A model generated the notes under the pieces. The model did not search any database, was not told where the DNA came from, and saw nothing but the letters and a program-made list of their open reading frames with translations. A DNA stretch of 64,000 nt from Himantopus leucocephalus (taxonomy: Eukaryota; Chordata; Aves; Charadriiformes; Recurvirostridae), in contig RSEF01000021.1 of assembly GCA_003993805.1 (NCBI GenBank), positions 499,610 through 563,609 of the forward strand, in the 5' to 3' direction. The position numbers and the translations under genes are program-made. Below are positions 33,536-46,000 of the stretch, piece after piece. Position 1 is the stretch's first letter; every line of letters starts with the position of its first letter.

Positions 33536-36089
33536 GCTATTTCAGTAAGTTTATCCCAGATTTACCACCGAGAAACTCCCCCAACACACCACAGCCAGCC
33601 ATTTCTGTAGTTCAGGCAGGAAACCATGGTGCCAACCCACCTATTTCCCCAGCAGGGAGCCGAGGAACAGCCAGGGCTGCTGGTTTCAAACTGGATTCCC
33701 CGGTTTTGCAAATATTTGGCATCACACCCAGGCGACGGATGCTTGTGTGCAAAAAAAGGCCGTGCAAATGGACTATCTACTCAGTAGAGACCTTTGAAAC
33801 ATCTGTCAGCACCTCCAGGTGATGCCTTGCTACGTCCATCTTTATGCAAAATAGTACTTTAATGCCACGTGGCAAACGGAGGACCCAGTTCTCTCCCGAG
33901 GCTGTTGATACTCCTGCAAAACGCCACCGAATCAGAGTGGTGATGGTTTACACCCATTTTGTACTAGAGAAAGCTGTAGCACAAGAGGCAGTCAATAGCA
34001 AGCGTACGGAAATGAAACCTCTTCATGCGGATACGGCATTAATTCCTGCCCAGGGTGCACTTAGCATCAAGAAAGAAGGGCGGCTGCGTCCCACCGGTGA
34101 GGACAGCTGGCCAGAGGGTACAGCTTGAGCGATTTGGGAAGGAAATGCGAGTGTTAACAACACACGTTTTACTAAGAAAACGCACCTCTTCTTCCTCCTA
34201 TTTTCTCCTTTCTTGCTCTACAGAAGGGAGGTGGCTGCTCGAGAGGCCGGGGGTCTCTCCAGGTCTGAACCTTCTCTCCAGCAGGGACTGCTGGTGGAAG
34301 CTTCGGATGTGCATCTCAATCCCATGCGGCGGATGATTTGGATTAGTGATTTGTCACAACCCCCTCAACTCATCAGGTTTCAATGATGGGAAAGACACAC
34401 AGATGTAAAATCTCACTCGTATGGCTTTGATTCGAGGTTGGATTGACAACCGTGCGGAGCTTGGGTTTTGATTCAGGTTCAGACACGGCTGAGAGCCGTT
34501 ATCCCAGAATTGTGACCCAACACGATCAATAAATTTGGTGGCGGGGACAGAAATGGGCAGGAAGATTTTCAGACCAGGAAATCCAAACTTCAAGACAAAG
34601 CCGGAGCTCCTCAGAGAGCCCAGCACCAGACTCCGTCTCCATTTGCCAACCGTCACTCAAACCAAAGAGTTTTGCCCAAAAAAACCCAAGCACGAGAGGC
34701 TCGCAGATGTTGCATTGAAGCTGGTTTCTGTTCTCTCCCCTGCCCGGTGCGGTTGGATGAATTTCAAGAACATGGGGAAAATGAGATCTGGTACCTTTTC
34801 CTCTAAAGGGAGGATGCCAGCGCTTCCAAAACACCCAGGTTGGGCTGGCTGCCTCCTTCTCCCACCTCCTGGCAGGGCTCCCGAGGGCAGCGCAGCGGCG
34901 GTGGTACCCTGTTTGGGAGGCTGCCGTTCTGCCTAATCACCGCAATAGGAGGCGGCAGCTTTTAACAGCTGTGAAATGCTACAGGGATCGGAGCGGGTAT
35001 GCTCTCGCCAGCTCCCTCTCCCACCCCTGACAGTGTCAAGTCATTTATTTATTAACTTCTCCCCTCGCCTTCCTTCTGTCTGCCTGGTGCTGGGGGTAGG
35101 CAGAAAGGGGACAAGACTGAGGGGGTTGGATGCCATTGAACTGACCCGGAAAGGAGGAATCCGCTTACAATTTTGACGCGTTCAACACACAAGAACCCAG
35201 CTGACCCAGTTTATCCCCCCTTCCCCTCCACAGTTTACCTGCTAGGGAGGCGTGAAGGCCAGCGGGCTGAGGTTGGCTTGAGACACGTGGTCTGGAGAAG
35301 GTTTATGTTCCTCTTCATTGCATTTAATTGCATTCACATCACAGCAGCAGAGATGGGAGCAGCCACCGATGACACGAAGCCGATCCCCGACTCTTGTCAG
35401 AGGAGAAGTCTTTACACTGGGCACAGGGAGCGTGGATGGTTTTCCCAGAGGGGTCCCTCAATGATGGAGATGACCCTTTCTCTCGCAGCCAGCAGTTCTC
35501 CCTGCGGACAAGGGGGAGAAGTTGAGTTAGAAAAGGGAAATTGCCAGTTTGGGGAGACAGAACCAAAGGGTTCCACTTGGGAGTTGCAAAGAGTACCAGA
35601 ACAAATGTTTCTGTTTCTCACAGTTTTTGGCCGGAAGGGTTTTCCAGCCCAACGTCCCACCCGAGGCAGGGCTGTGGCCAGCACCAGCTCAGGTCAGCCG
35701 TGGCTTTCCCCAGCTGAGTCTTGGTTGCTCACATTTAAGAACACCCAGTTGCCCATTTTGGATTGACCTCCCCACCATGGAGGGACAGGAGCAGAGGGCT
35801 TAGCTGCCGTGAAGACACCATGAGCTTCCGGCAAGTTTACTCCTAATCCTGAGACCACGGGGTCTCGTATCGCCCTGTTTTACACCAATTTCATCTCAGG
35901 GAGACTCCAATAGCTGTAGCACATTAACCTCAAGGAAGGCAGAAATCAAGCCATCAAGCAGCCCCGCCCCTGTGTCTTTGGGTCTCTCCATCCCGAGGAG
36001 CGTGTTTTCCCAGCCCTGTGCACCTGGAGTACGGAGGATGGAGCAGGACGCGATGGGAGAAATGACAAACAAAGCAGAACAGCACATCT

Positions 36090-36260
36090 GACGCCCTGTG
36101 AATTAATCAGAGAGCGGGGCCAGCATGCTGGGCAAACAAGACCTGGAATTGCGTCTCTAACCTTGATTAAATTAGAAAGCTCTCCAACTAATACAAACGC
36201 CCCTCGGTAAACAAGGGAACAGGGGCTAATGAAGTGGATAAGAAGCAACTTGACAAGTGA
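36090..36260. promoter_or_regulatory. Candidate conserved noncoding element
   Basis: AT-rich, non-repetitive block with TGAATTAATC, CTTGATTAAATTAG, GGTAAACA (forkhead-like) and GGCTAATGAAG cores. It lies 3' of PAX7 in a gene desert-like interval, the usual place for its enhancers. No alignment was available. Confidence 0.3.
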
Positions 36261-37660
36261 CGGGGCTGGTGAGGGAGAGGCAGGGAGGGAGTAAGGCAGG
36301 ACCAGAGATTTAGAAAGGAGAAAAGAGAAGGAGGAGGCACAGATAGACAGAAACTGGGAGAAGAGAGAGATGGAGGGGGAAAAGGGGAAGGTGATTTCCT
36401 TCCAAAACGTCTTCCTAAAAAGCCAACACACAAAGAAAGCGTCTCTTTTCTGTTAAAAGAGATGCAAACGTTGGAGAGTCAAAAGACACCAGCAAAGGCA
36501 CTGCCAAGGCGCAGGATTCCGGCAGTAGCGCAGCCCCTTCCCACCGTCCCGGTGCCCGTTCAAAGGCGTGAGAGAGCCTCAAGGCTGCGATAGAGCCGTA
36601 CTCCAAACCAGCGCGCCCCTGCCCGCTCCTCGACGGCCAACTCCAGGCTGATTTTGTAGTTTCAGTGGGCTCAAAATGGGTGCCGACAGACCGCACTCGA
36701 TGAGACGTCAATTAAAACTCGGTAGCTGCAATTTTGCAAACAGGCACATGGCTTTGCTCCCCTGCCAACGTCAGGCTCCGTCCCTACACGCACCCCATCA
36801 ACGGGTTCGTGTGCTGCTTCTCCCTGTCACCGTGTTCCTTATGCATAGACCCTCCTCGCTCCCTCATTAAGCAACATGTCTCATTTAGTTAGGATGAAAA
36901 TTACGGGACCAGCTCTGGGGTAAACCAGGAATGACCTGACTGAAGGCACTGGAGATGCATCAGCATCAAGTGATGGGAGAACAGAACCCCCCCAAGCCCC
37001 TTCTTCTTCCATTTTGGGAGCATTTACCCTCCACCCCCAGACATAAGGAATAATATAAACATTGCTGAGACCCTCTTCCCTCCCCACAACGCCCCGGCAT
37101 CCAGGGCAAACCTTATCTGAAGAAGTACCACCCAGCTACGACAAAACCACGTAGAAAGCCCTCAACTGGCTACCCAAGTACAGCCGGGAGTGAGAAAAGG
37201 AGCAGCCGGGGGGGTAAGAAGAGACGAAGCAGTCTGGGATTAGTTTGGGGTAAGCGTATCTCCGTGCTGGGTGTATGGCAGAGGTCCTGCGAAGGGATGA
37301 GGGGTTTTCTGTAGGGGCGGTGACTATAGTGAGGATGGTGCGGCGCTGAAGCACAGCAGAGCTCAGCCACTGGCAAACGCACATCGCCAGCGACAGAGCA
37401 CAGCCAACGCTAAGCGGGCATCCCGTAAGCCGGCTGCTTTGCCCAGAGGCTGGGAAAGGGATTTGGGGTAAGATAAGATAAAGTAGTTTCTTTCCTGACA
37501 CCTTGTCTAGCATCAGGAGAGCCGGTGCAGAGAGGCAACGTCCACCGAAGGCTGTGAAATGATGCTGAACCGCACTCGGTCACATTTATCCCTCTGCCTC
37601 CCGTCCCTTCTCGCTCGCACATCCTCCACCTTATCCTAGTTAAAAAGAGTTAAGTGTTGC

Positions 37661-37706
37661 TTTTTTCATTCTTCTTCTTCTTTCTTTCTTCTCTTTCTTT
37701 CTTCAG
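37661..37706 (+). repeat. Polypyrimidine tract ending in CAG
   Basis: About 45 bases of CTT/TTTC repeats end in TTCTTCAG/TGCATGG. This has the form of a strong splice acceptor, but no coding frame follows. Simple repeat is the default reading; an unannotated noncoding exon is the alternative. Confidence 0.6.
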
Positions 37707-37759
37707 TGCATGGCAGACCAGGCGGCAGAGCAAGTTGATTCCCACCCCTCCCCACCTCC

Positions 37760-38135
37760 GCTATGCCAGCGAATTTCCAATTTTCAGCTAATATCAAGGT
37801 CGTGACAGAAAGCGCAGAGGCCCTGGTAGGACATAATGGCAGAAGAATTGTAAATGTTGCTTTTAGTGAATGCAGAATGAGGAAGGGCCAAGGAGGGGAA
37901 ATTTTCCATTCAGCGCCGGCCTCTGAAAAGCGAATACATTTTCTCCTCCAGTGTGTCGCATTAGATTTCCAGAGGTGCTCGGCACCAGGTACATGTCATT
38001 AGTAACAGTTTGCGTGGTAATGAATCCTTTTATTTCTCTTCCACACAGCTCATGAATACATAAAGAGGCCGGTTTTAGTCGCATCTGGTTCAGCTGCAGG
38101 AGCCTCACATAACTTAATTTCGCATCCTCTTCAGT
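37760..38135. promoter_or_regulatory. Candidate enhancer / conserved noncoding element
   Basis: About 375 bp of balanced, non-repetitive sequence without stable coding potential. It is rich in homeodomain-type cores (CAGCTAATATC, ACATAATGGC, TCATTAGTAAC, GGTAATGAATCC, ACTTAATTTC) and includes GGTTCAGCTGCAGG. Texture and motif density contrast with the GC-rich flanks. It lies about 16 kb beyond the PAX7 stop codon. Confidence 0.4.
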
Positions 38136-39048
38136 AGGGTAGCAGACCCAGCTGGGGCCAGCCTTAAAGGCGCAGGGAGGTTTTTTTAAAAAAAAAAAGT
38201 AAGTAAAATCGAGACTCGGAGGTGAGGATTTGCTTGGAGGTGCCTCGGAGCTTGCTCCGTTCCCTGCTGCTCTTCCTAGAGACGGGGCGTCCTTTGTTTT
38301 AACACAGAGGAATGGACGCGCTCGAGTTTGGCCAAAAGTTTGGCTGTTTGGGGCAAGAGCGGGTACAGCTTTGTGTAACGTGCGGTGGATGGGGCTAGCC
38401 TGTGTGCATCATGCTTTTTGGTGGGGGGGGAAAAAAAAAAAAAGCCTTCTTTCATTGCCCTGGGAGGATGGAGCTGATGGCCACGACTGCAGGTAGTCAG
38501 GTCTTTCCTGAAGTTAAAAACTCGCAGCCAGGAATTACGGCTGCGCTAACACCCTTGTTCCGCAGGCGAGGAACCGTTGCCAGCACTCCACCGGCGTAAT
38601 TGCTGCGCTTCCCCTTCTGAAATTTTATCTTTCCTAATTACAATTAATTGCTTTGCAATTTTAATAATAATAATAAAAGTCTCATGCTTTTGGCTCTCTG
38701 CACCCACCCTTCAGGGCCACGGCTGCAAAGCTCTGCTGCAGGAGGTGTCGAACGGTGACAGCAAGAGGTGGCTGCGAGGGAAGAAGGATTCCCCAGCCGA
38801 GCGAAAGCGCCTGTGGAGCGCGGCTGGAGAACAAATTAAGCCCAAACCTCCTCGAGCACCCAGCAAACCCGGCCGAGGCCAGCCCTGCACAACATCTCGC
38901 TCACAGAGAGCCTGGCTGACCATGGCCAGATGGCAACTGGAGCTCAAGAGCATTCCTTCAAAGGTATTTCTCGAACACGGTACCATCTGCAGTGTGGGTA
39001 GAGTCCTAGCGAGAAATAAGATGCTGGGAAGATATTAGACATTCAGAT

Positions 39049-39112
39049 GTCCAGTGGAGCTACAACAGGAGTGAATCTGTGATTCTACGTCCAGTGGACC
39101 TACAACAGGAGT
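39049..39112. repeat. Partial tandem duplication with 40-bp period
   Basis: GTCCAGTGGAGCTACAACAG followed by GAGT at 39049-39072 recurs at 39089-39112 with one change (GAGC to GACC). The interval contains GAATCTGTGATTCTACG, which resembles the ATTCTATG-type tail of avian CR1 elements, but no CR1 body was recognised. Confidence 0.85.
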
Positions 39113-40619
39113 CAGCTGAAGCCACCGGTGAGCTTAAGCCACCCATTTAAATTGAAAGTTTGAGAAGACAGTGGCTCTAGACAGCGGTAGACGGGTCCCA
39201 GGCTAGGCACGGTGCTGCAGAACCACGATTAACCAGGGGCTTCACCTGAATAATGAACTGAAACCCATCGTGTCCTGGTGTTATCAGACCTCACGGGCGC
39301 AGCAGGGCTCGGCTGGACCTCTTCCAGGAGCGGCAATGCTCTTGCGAAGCTTGGGAAGTCGCTTTCTAAATAGAGAGCTGAGCTCTGCAGCGGTGTCACC
39401 TCTCCGTGACAAGGTAGGGCTGAGATGTAGGTTGGGTGTGTGAAAATCTGGCTGGACGATGGCAGCTTTGGGGACCGGTTAATGAATAACCGCTCTCCGC
39501 CAACATCTGGAGCTGGATGGGGAGCTGCTTTTCCCACATTCCGATCACAAGGTGTCTGCTGGCTCCCTCCAGCTGTACCTCCAGCACTAGAGACACGTAT
39601 TGGCTTTATTTGGGTTAAAAGGCATACGGAAAACACATATATGAAGTGTTCTTAGTATAAATTTGAAGCTTGAGGCCAGGACTGGAGAGACCCATTCGTC
39701 TGCAGCTTTGGTTAACAGAACAAACCCCCGGTGAAATAAAAACGCAGGACTGCGTGAAGTTGATAAAAGACCAAACCCGAGCGCTAAGCCAGCCCACAGC
39801 CCACGCGAGCGCTGCGCTTGCGAACTTGGGAAACGGAGCTACCGAGGGGAACTCTCTGCTTTCTGCGCTGGGCCTTTTCCTGTAACTCATTTCCCATCGC
39901 CGATTCCCAATTCCCCTCACTGGTGAGAGCGGGAAGGATGCCCCCAGCCCTGCGTGGTCCATCCTAATCCCACCATCCTGCTCTCTTTTCTTCCCCCTGC
40001 CGGACCCCATCTTCTCCTTCTTTAAGAGATAGGGAAGGAGGAAGAAAAAGCAAGGTGTCTCTTGTATTCTTTATGGTTTGGGTTTGGTTTGTTTTTTTAA
40101 TTTATTTATGGGCACAATTCCCTCTGTGCTGCGCTGCAGCACCTCTACAGACACTGAGCTTGGCAAAAACGGGGCAGGTTCTTTGGGATGCCTCTAAATC
40201 CAGAGCACCTTCACTGAAGTCAGAGTATTCAGTGTTTTGTTTTGACCCGGACAGTTAATAAGAGATCAGAACCTGCCCCTTCTTCGCATTTCAGGTGACA
40301 GGGGAAGGTGACATCGTGGCTGCGAAATTAAGTCAGGTGTAACTCAGGTGCTGCTCACCATGTAAAAAAGAAACACAGAGCACACACGGATGCAGGGGAG
40401 GTTGCTGGAGCTCCCTCTGGCTCTGACCGGTGACGGTGGGGGCTGAGCTGAGGCCACACCAACTCAGCTCAGCTGTGACCTCAGCCTGAACCTCAGTCCC
40501 AGCAGGACAGCAAACCTGGTCCTCCCCCCCAGCCCCAAGCAGCTATTGCAAATGATGCCCCCAGCGCACTTGGCACACCATATTTTGTTGCTGGAGCGTA
40601 AAATGAGCAGGTCCAACTT

Positions 40620-40830
40620 CTGTTAAAATGCTTTTCCTTACCAAATTAATAATAATTGCTCAGCTGAAGTTATTGATGGCATTAAAAAACCCAATACTCA
40701 TCACTTTTTTCTGCTTATGTATTTTTCTAAACTAAAATAGATACGTTTGCTATTAAATATAAAGAATTACTAGATTTTCTAGATTAAGATGGGACAATTT
40801 AAAATATCATTAAGTTTTTTTTATAATGGG
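40620..40830. promoter_or_regulatory. AT-rich island, candidate noncoding element
   Basis: About 200 bp with AAATTAATAATAATTGCTCAGC, TTATTGATGGC and CATTAAG cores in a GC-rich neighbourhood. It has no open frame and no recognised transposon. Confidence 0.25.
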
Positions 40831-42879
40831 GCTGGTGGTAAATAATTTCTTTGCCAATCCTAGCATCCTTTGCCCTGTTGTTCCCGCCACAGGTAACTGG
40901 ATTTCGAGTATTCACACTGAACAAGTCTCAGCTCCTCCTTATTCGCAGGCACCCGAAACACCGAACACCATCATTTCCTCGTGGACAACTTGCAAGACTT
41001 CAAAAATCCGGCTAAATATTCCACTTAGATAATTAACGAGCCCTGCGGTCTCAGACTGCCCGAGCCCCCGCGGTGTGACATGAGTGGCCACAGTGGACGC
41101 TCACCTCTGCCATCTGCAACAGTTTTTTGCCACAAGCTCATCCAAATTTACCAGTTGATGAGAGATTATTCCCCCCCGGCTCCTGACATGCTGTTGTGCT
41201 AAACACAGATCACAGAGTGTGAATTTTCTGGAAGAAACCTGTACCGCTGGCACTAGTGATTTTGGGGGTAGAAGTCTCAGAAATATGAATCAAGGTCAAG
41301 AAACCTTGAAGCACCGGAGACTGGAAATATCACAGGGAGCTCCCCCGTTCCCCACGGAGATGCTGCAGTCGGATACACAGTTTTGGAGAGAGGGAAGGAT
41401 GGAAATCACAAAGAAAAGTTATTCCATTGCACCTGAAGCAATGAAGAGGTGTTCAGCGAGAAACCTGCCTGCACCAGAGCTCGGCTTCTTGGACGCTGGT
41501 GGGAATTCCCCAGGGAGGACCGAGGAAGCGGGACAAACTCTGTGCACGAGGTTTCTCCAGAACGCTCTCCGCGACACAACCACGCGCAAAAAGCCACAAA
41601 CAGTTTAACTTAAAGGGCTGGTCACGCCCGCCACGAGGCCAATATTCAGCATCACCCCGCTTCACGCCAAGTCTCCACGCAAACACTTTTAAACTGAGCC
41701 AAGTTTTAAATCCAGGCCACACGACAAAGCCAACGGGACCCCTCCCAGCCCCATCCTCCCAGTTTGTTATCCCAACAACCACAATACATCAGAAAAAAAA
41801 TGCATCTCCATCAACTGTGCGCTGCGGCAAAGGCTGCACTGGCTAATTTCAAGGTACCTTTGATAAGCACTGCAAACCTGATGGTGGCTCTTCCAGCACA
41901 GGACCAGCTTCTTACTGGTTTTCACTCCTCCTCAGGGAACGAACAGTGCTGCCAAACATTTGGGCTTAATGACAATGACTTACACCTGTACAACACAGGT
42001 GTTTCCATCAGCAGGCTGCAAAGGCATTTCTAAAGGACTCCGCTTTCCTTCTCAGCTGCAGAACACACATAAATGTATTATACATTTATCAGCTCAAGAT
42101 ATCAGTTGCGTTCCAGGTATCAATTTAACCGCAGCACACACCCACCCAGTGAAATATTCCTATAACCCATTTTATAGAGGAATTAAAAAAGGATCGGTCT
42201 GATACAGATCTACCAAAGCACCGGACAACATCACTAGTTTTCAGGCACAGTTCATTCTCCTGATCCACTAATGGCCTTTAATTTAAGTATACACTAAATA
42301 AGAGTGCGGGTTAGGCAGGAGGACAAATTCCAGCCGCACACCCACCCCACACACCATCAGGAGGTGTCCAGGTGTGATGCTACAAGCCCCCAGGCGGTCA
42401 GCATCGCTATAAATCAGGATGGGGTGGTGACATCTTGCTAGAGGCACCCTACCTTTAGCTACTTGAGTATAAAATTTTACCCCAAACGATCATCCTAAGG
42501 CTTCAGAGCCGGGTGTCCGGTTCCTATTCTGGTCCCCACAGTGGGTTTTCTTGAATAGTGTGTGTGGGAAAAGAAAGCAGGGCATCACCTTGGCACAAAA
42601 AGTATTGCACGGGGGTAAACCTGGTTGAAGGGAACCAGCAGAGGGTTTGGCACCGCTCCTTTGCCAGGGCTCCTCGCAACCAGGCGAGCGTCGGGGCCGC
42701 TCTGCCCACCCTCCTCTCCCCACCCATGCCCACCTACTCCTGCAAACTTCCCCCTTGTTATCGCTTTTCTTCTCCCTCCCCCTCCACGGGCAAGCGCCTG
42801 GGTCACAGTTTCTCTGATTCGCCTTGTATCTCCCGCTATAAAAAGAGAACATAATGGAAAAATAATTAAAAAATAAAAG

Positions 42880-43040
42880 AGAGGAATAAAAAACATCATT
42901 TTAAGGGAGAAAGGGGAGGGGGGCCAAGAGATCTGCGGAGCTAGTAGATAACCAGCAGATGTGATTTTTGCAGATAAGCGTAGTAATTTAGATAAATCTG
43001 GAGGCTTTAGAGCCTTTCGCTTGCGTTCCTTTTCTTTCTG
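42880..43040. promoter_or_regulatory. Candidate noncoding element left of CA repeat
   Basis: Contains GTAGATAACCAGCAGATG, CAGATAAGCG and TTTAGATAAATC, three GATA-type cores in under 60 bp. It is separated from the next candidate element by a purine-rich and CA-repeat stretch. Confidence 0.3.
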
Positions 43041-43195
43041 TCTGATTTTTTTTTCAATTTTATCTTGCAAGTCAAGAGGAGGGGGAGTGAGAAGGAGGGA
43101 GAGGGGGGGAAGCTTAATCTTTGGGTAGTTTTTCTTTTCTTTTTAATGTGTTTTTCCCCAGAAGGTGGGATAATGCGAGCCGCTCTCCCCCCCAT

Positions 43196-43232
43196 GCACA
43201 TACACACACACACACACACGCACACGCACACA
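43196..43232. repeat. (CA)n microsatellite
   Basis: CACA repeats with two CG interruptions. Confidence 0.95.
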
Positions 43233-43239
43233 GAAGCTG

Positions 43240-43565
43240 GGGCTATGTTTTTTAAAAGCGGCGGACAAAAATCAAAATATTTGAAAATGTATTTCATGGT
43301 AATTATGTCATATTTCATGGACTGATGCCACTACTGAAAGAGAGCCTGAATGCCTTAATTTGTATAGAAATTGTAATCATTTGTTCATTTCAAGGTGAAA
43401 ATTGCATTTTTTAATTTAAATTGTATCCTGCGTGATAGTCTATTATCTAGTAAAATTGTCTCCATGTCTGAATGCCTTATATGCAGCTGCAATGCTTGTT
43501 ACAAATCCAGTTATATTCATAAAAGCTTTGTCGACGTCTCGGGAAATGTGAACAGTTTCTTGTGG
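43240..43565. promoter_or_regulatory. Candidate enhancer / conserved noncoding element
   Basis: A 325-bp AT-rich, non-repetitive block. Motifs include CATGGTAATTATGTCATATT, TTGTAATCATTTG, a CAGCTGC E-box and TTCATAAAAGC. It has sharp borders (a CA repeat on the left, a pyrimidine tract on the right). Such texture is typical of deeply conserved developmental enhancers. It lies about 10 kb beyond the PAX7 stop. Function is inference. Confidence 0.45.
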
Positions 43566-45894
43566 GTTTCTTCTCCCTCGTTTTTTCTTTTTTCCCCTCT
43601 TCCCTCCCATTCTCATCCTCCCTTCCCTTCNTTTTTTTTTTTTTCTTTCCAGTTGAAATAAACCCATACCTACTATTAATAATAATTAGCCTGGGTATAT
43701 ACAAAAGACAATTCTGTGTGGAATAGGGTGAGGGACGTGCAGAAAGCATTCAGGATTCCTGCTTATTTATTTATTTCTCAGCGAGCCACCTCGAGGTTGC
43801 AATATTGCTGGGGAATAAGGGACGAGAGAAGGGAAAGGACAAGATAAAGGAAGGCAATGAGACGAGGGGTGAGGTTTCGTGCTGTAAATAAAACTCAGCC
43901 AGAGCCCCGAAAGGTGGCACGGGCAGAGAGACTCAAGTCACTTTGGTGTTTCGGAGATTTGGGAACTCACTTTGCTTCCAGCCCCTGCTTTTGAGAAAGC
44001 CCTGATATTTTATATATCGTGATACGTCCTGTCCTACGGTGAATTGCAGCCTTGTCTCTCCCCGTGTCTGCTTTGATCCCCAGTGTGCTTTAGGGATGCC
44101 CAGAGTCTGCTGGAGGGGAAACAAGAGTCTGAGAAGTTACCCGTGATGGCCAAGATCCCCCGAAGCCCTGGTAAAAGGCCAGATCTCCTAATGGCTCGTC
44201 CTCTGCCGTGCTCACCGCACAGTCGAGCTCCCTTGTTGTTTTGCAAGAGGGAACTCGGACAGAGGGAATCGCAGCTGCCCTTCTGGGCACCCTCAGCTGG
44301 GCTCTGCTGCACCCACGCAGCCCTCCGTGGAGAGGAAACCTTCTCCCCCATCCTCTGACCTCTCCCGGGAAGGCGGAGATGGATGCGCCTGCATCGCAGC
44401 CTCCTCACCTTCCCCTCCCGCTCCGCCCAAAGAGCCGAGGACACCCCCGTCTCCCAGCACCCAGCGGTTCTGGGAAAACTCAACACACAAAAAAAGAGTC
44501 AGCTTGGAGTAGAAACACTGGAAATACTGTTCCAGGGAGGCACAGCTTTAGGGGATGAACTTAGAGGAATGTTACAGGAATGCAGGATGAGCTCGCTGGC
44601 GAGTGTAAATCAGCAAAACCAGTTAAAATTCTGGGCTGGTTTGCGCCAGGTGAGAACGTGGCCTGGCTGGGACAGGATATTAATTATATTAATCCTTAAA
44701 AAAGAAAGAAATCGGCCTCACAAGGAAATCCTTTTTCAGTCATTTAATTCCCTTTCATACACCTCTCCCTGCTCGGAATACCCTGATTTTATGCAGGTCC
44801 ACAGCCTATTATAATAAACTTCTCTACACCTGTTCTGAAAAGAAATTGCTCATGAAATGCTGCAAAGCTAAAGGCTGCTGAGCCAAATTTGCCGGCACAG
44901 TCGCTGTCTGACAGTGGCTATAACCACTGAGATGAGCAACAACAGCTCTAAACACGGGTCATGAGACGGGGCTGACCTCCGAGCCAGGCAAACATCCCCC
45001 GAGGATTAAGACTTGGGAAGAGGCGGGGGTTCCAAAACGCTGTTAGCACGGCGGTCCGTGCAGGGATGCATTCGGTTAGGCACGCTTTACGTGCGTGTGT
45101 GGGTGTCAGGGTTTCTGCAACCATGCCTTTGGCGGCTTCATTGGTAATCTCCCCGCTTCATCAGAGAGACTTGGCGGGTGTAAACAGCTAAAATACCCGT
45201 AGGTGAAATACAGGGTGGACCCTGCGTCCAAGGGGACGTTGTAGGGCAGGAGGCACGGCTCACGGACAGCGATGGAGCTGGCGAGAAGCAGGTGTGAGAC
45301 AGATAGCACGGAGGAACTGTCCTCCCAAAAAAGATGTGTCAATGCACTCACCGTCCCCTCCGCCCCGCTACCCGACAGGTTGCATCGGCTGTACGCAAGG
45401 CAGCTGAATTCATTTCACTGGGGACTTACAGCAGTGTTTGAGCCCGAGGGGAAAGGCTGATATTTTCTGGTGAGTTCCTGCCGTAAGCAGGACCCAGGGC
45501 ACACAGGATGGGTGGGTGCTCTGCGCCTCCCAGAATATGAAGGCACCGATGCCATTTGGAGCTGAGCAAAAGTCACAAGCAAGTTCTAAAAGTCTCGGTG
45601 CGTGGCTTTAAAGAGGAGGGACCGGTGCCTGGAGAGGGAGGTAGGTGCTCGGGCATATGGTCCCTGTTTCCCTTGGGACTTTCCTAAATTAGGCATCGCC
45701 TGCACATTTTCATGGTCCCCGGGTCATACTTACAGAATGTATTTTCAGCATCAATACAAAACAGAGTACTAAACCCCCCCAAAACCTCTCACAGCTTTCA
45801 CACCCTGCAGCGTTAGGCTTTCTGCCTCCCTTTTTTCTAATCTTTATCACACCGCAGTTGAGATTTGGGGACTGGTCAGCTGAGACGTGAACTA

Positions 45895-46000
45895 GACTCA
45901 GACACGTAAAACACCGTGATCCTGCGGAAGTCACTCAACCTTCATCCGTCTGAAAAACAGCTTTGGAAAGCACTATGTTACAGCGATGCTGATGTTAACA
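45895..46000 (+). mobile_element. MIR-like SINE fragment
   Basis: Contains CTGCGGAAGTCACTCAACCT followed by TCATCCGTCTGAAAAACAG and GGAAAGCACTATGTTA. In order these resemble the MIR core (TTGGGCAAGTCACTTAACCTCTC, CATCTGTAAAATG, AAAGCGCTTAGAACA). Diverged. Confidence 0.5.

Larger units (their letters stand above)
33536..37760. other. Intergenic DNA without recognised gene
   Basis: No protein-coding exon is recognised. AT-richer, non-repetitive islands begin to appear, notably 36090-36260. A long pyrimidine tract ending in TTCAG lies at 37661-37706. Confidence 0.55.
38136..43240. other. Intergenic DNA without recognised gene
   Basis: No coding exon is recognised. Notable are a homeodomain-motif patch at 38625-38690 (CTAATTACAATTAATTG), a 40-bp duplication at 39049-39112, a strongly AT-rich block at 40620-40830 and a weak MIR-like stretch at 42140-42190 (CCCATTTTATAGAGGAATTAA on the + strand). 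Confidence 0.55.

Noticed and set aside
35173..35766. 197-residue open frame on the + strand
   Set aside because: A short hydrophobic segment (FMFLFIAFNCIHITAA) briefly suggested a membrane protein, but there is no family match, no exon structure and no conserved neighbour.
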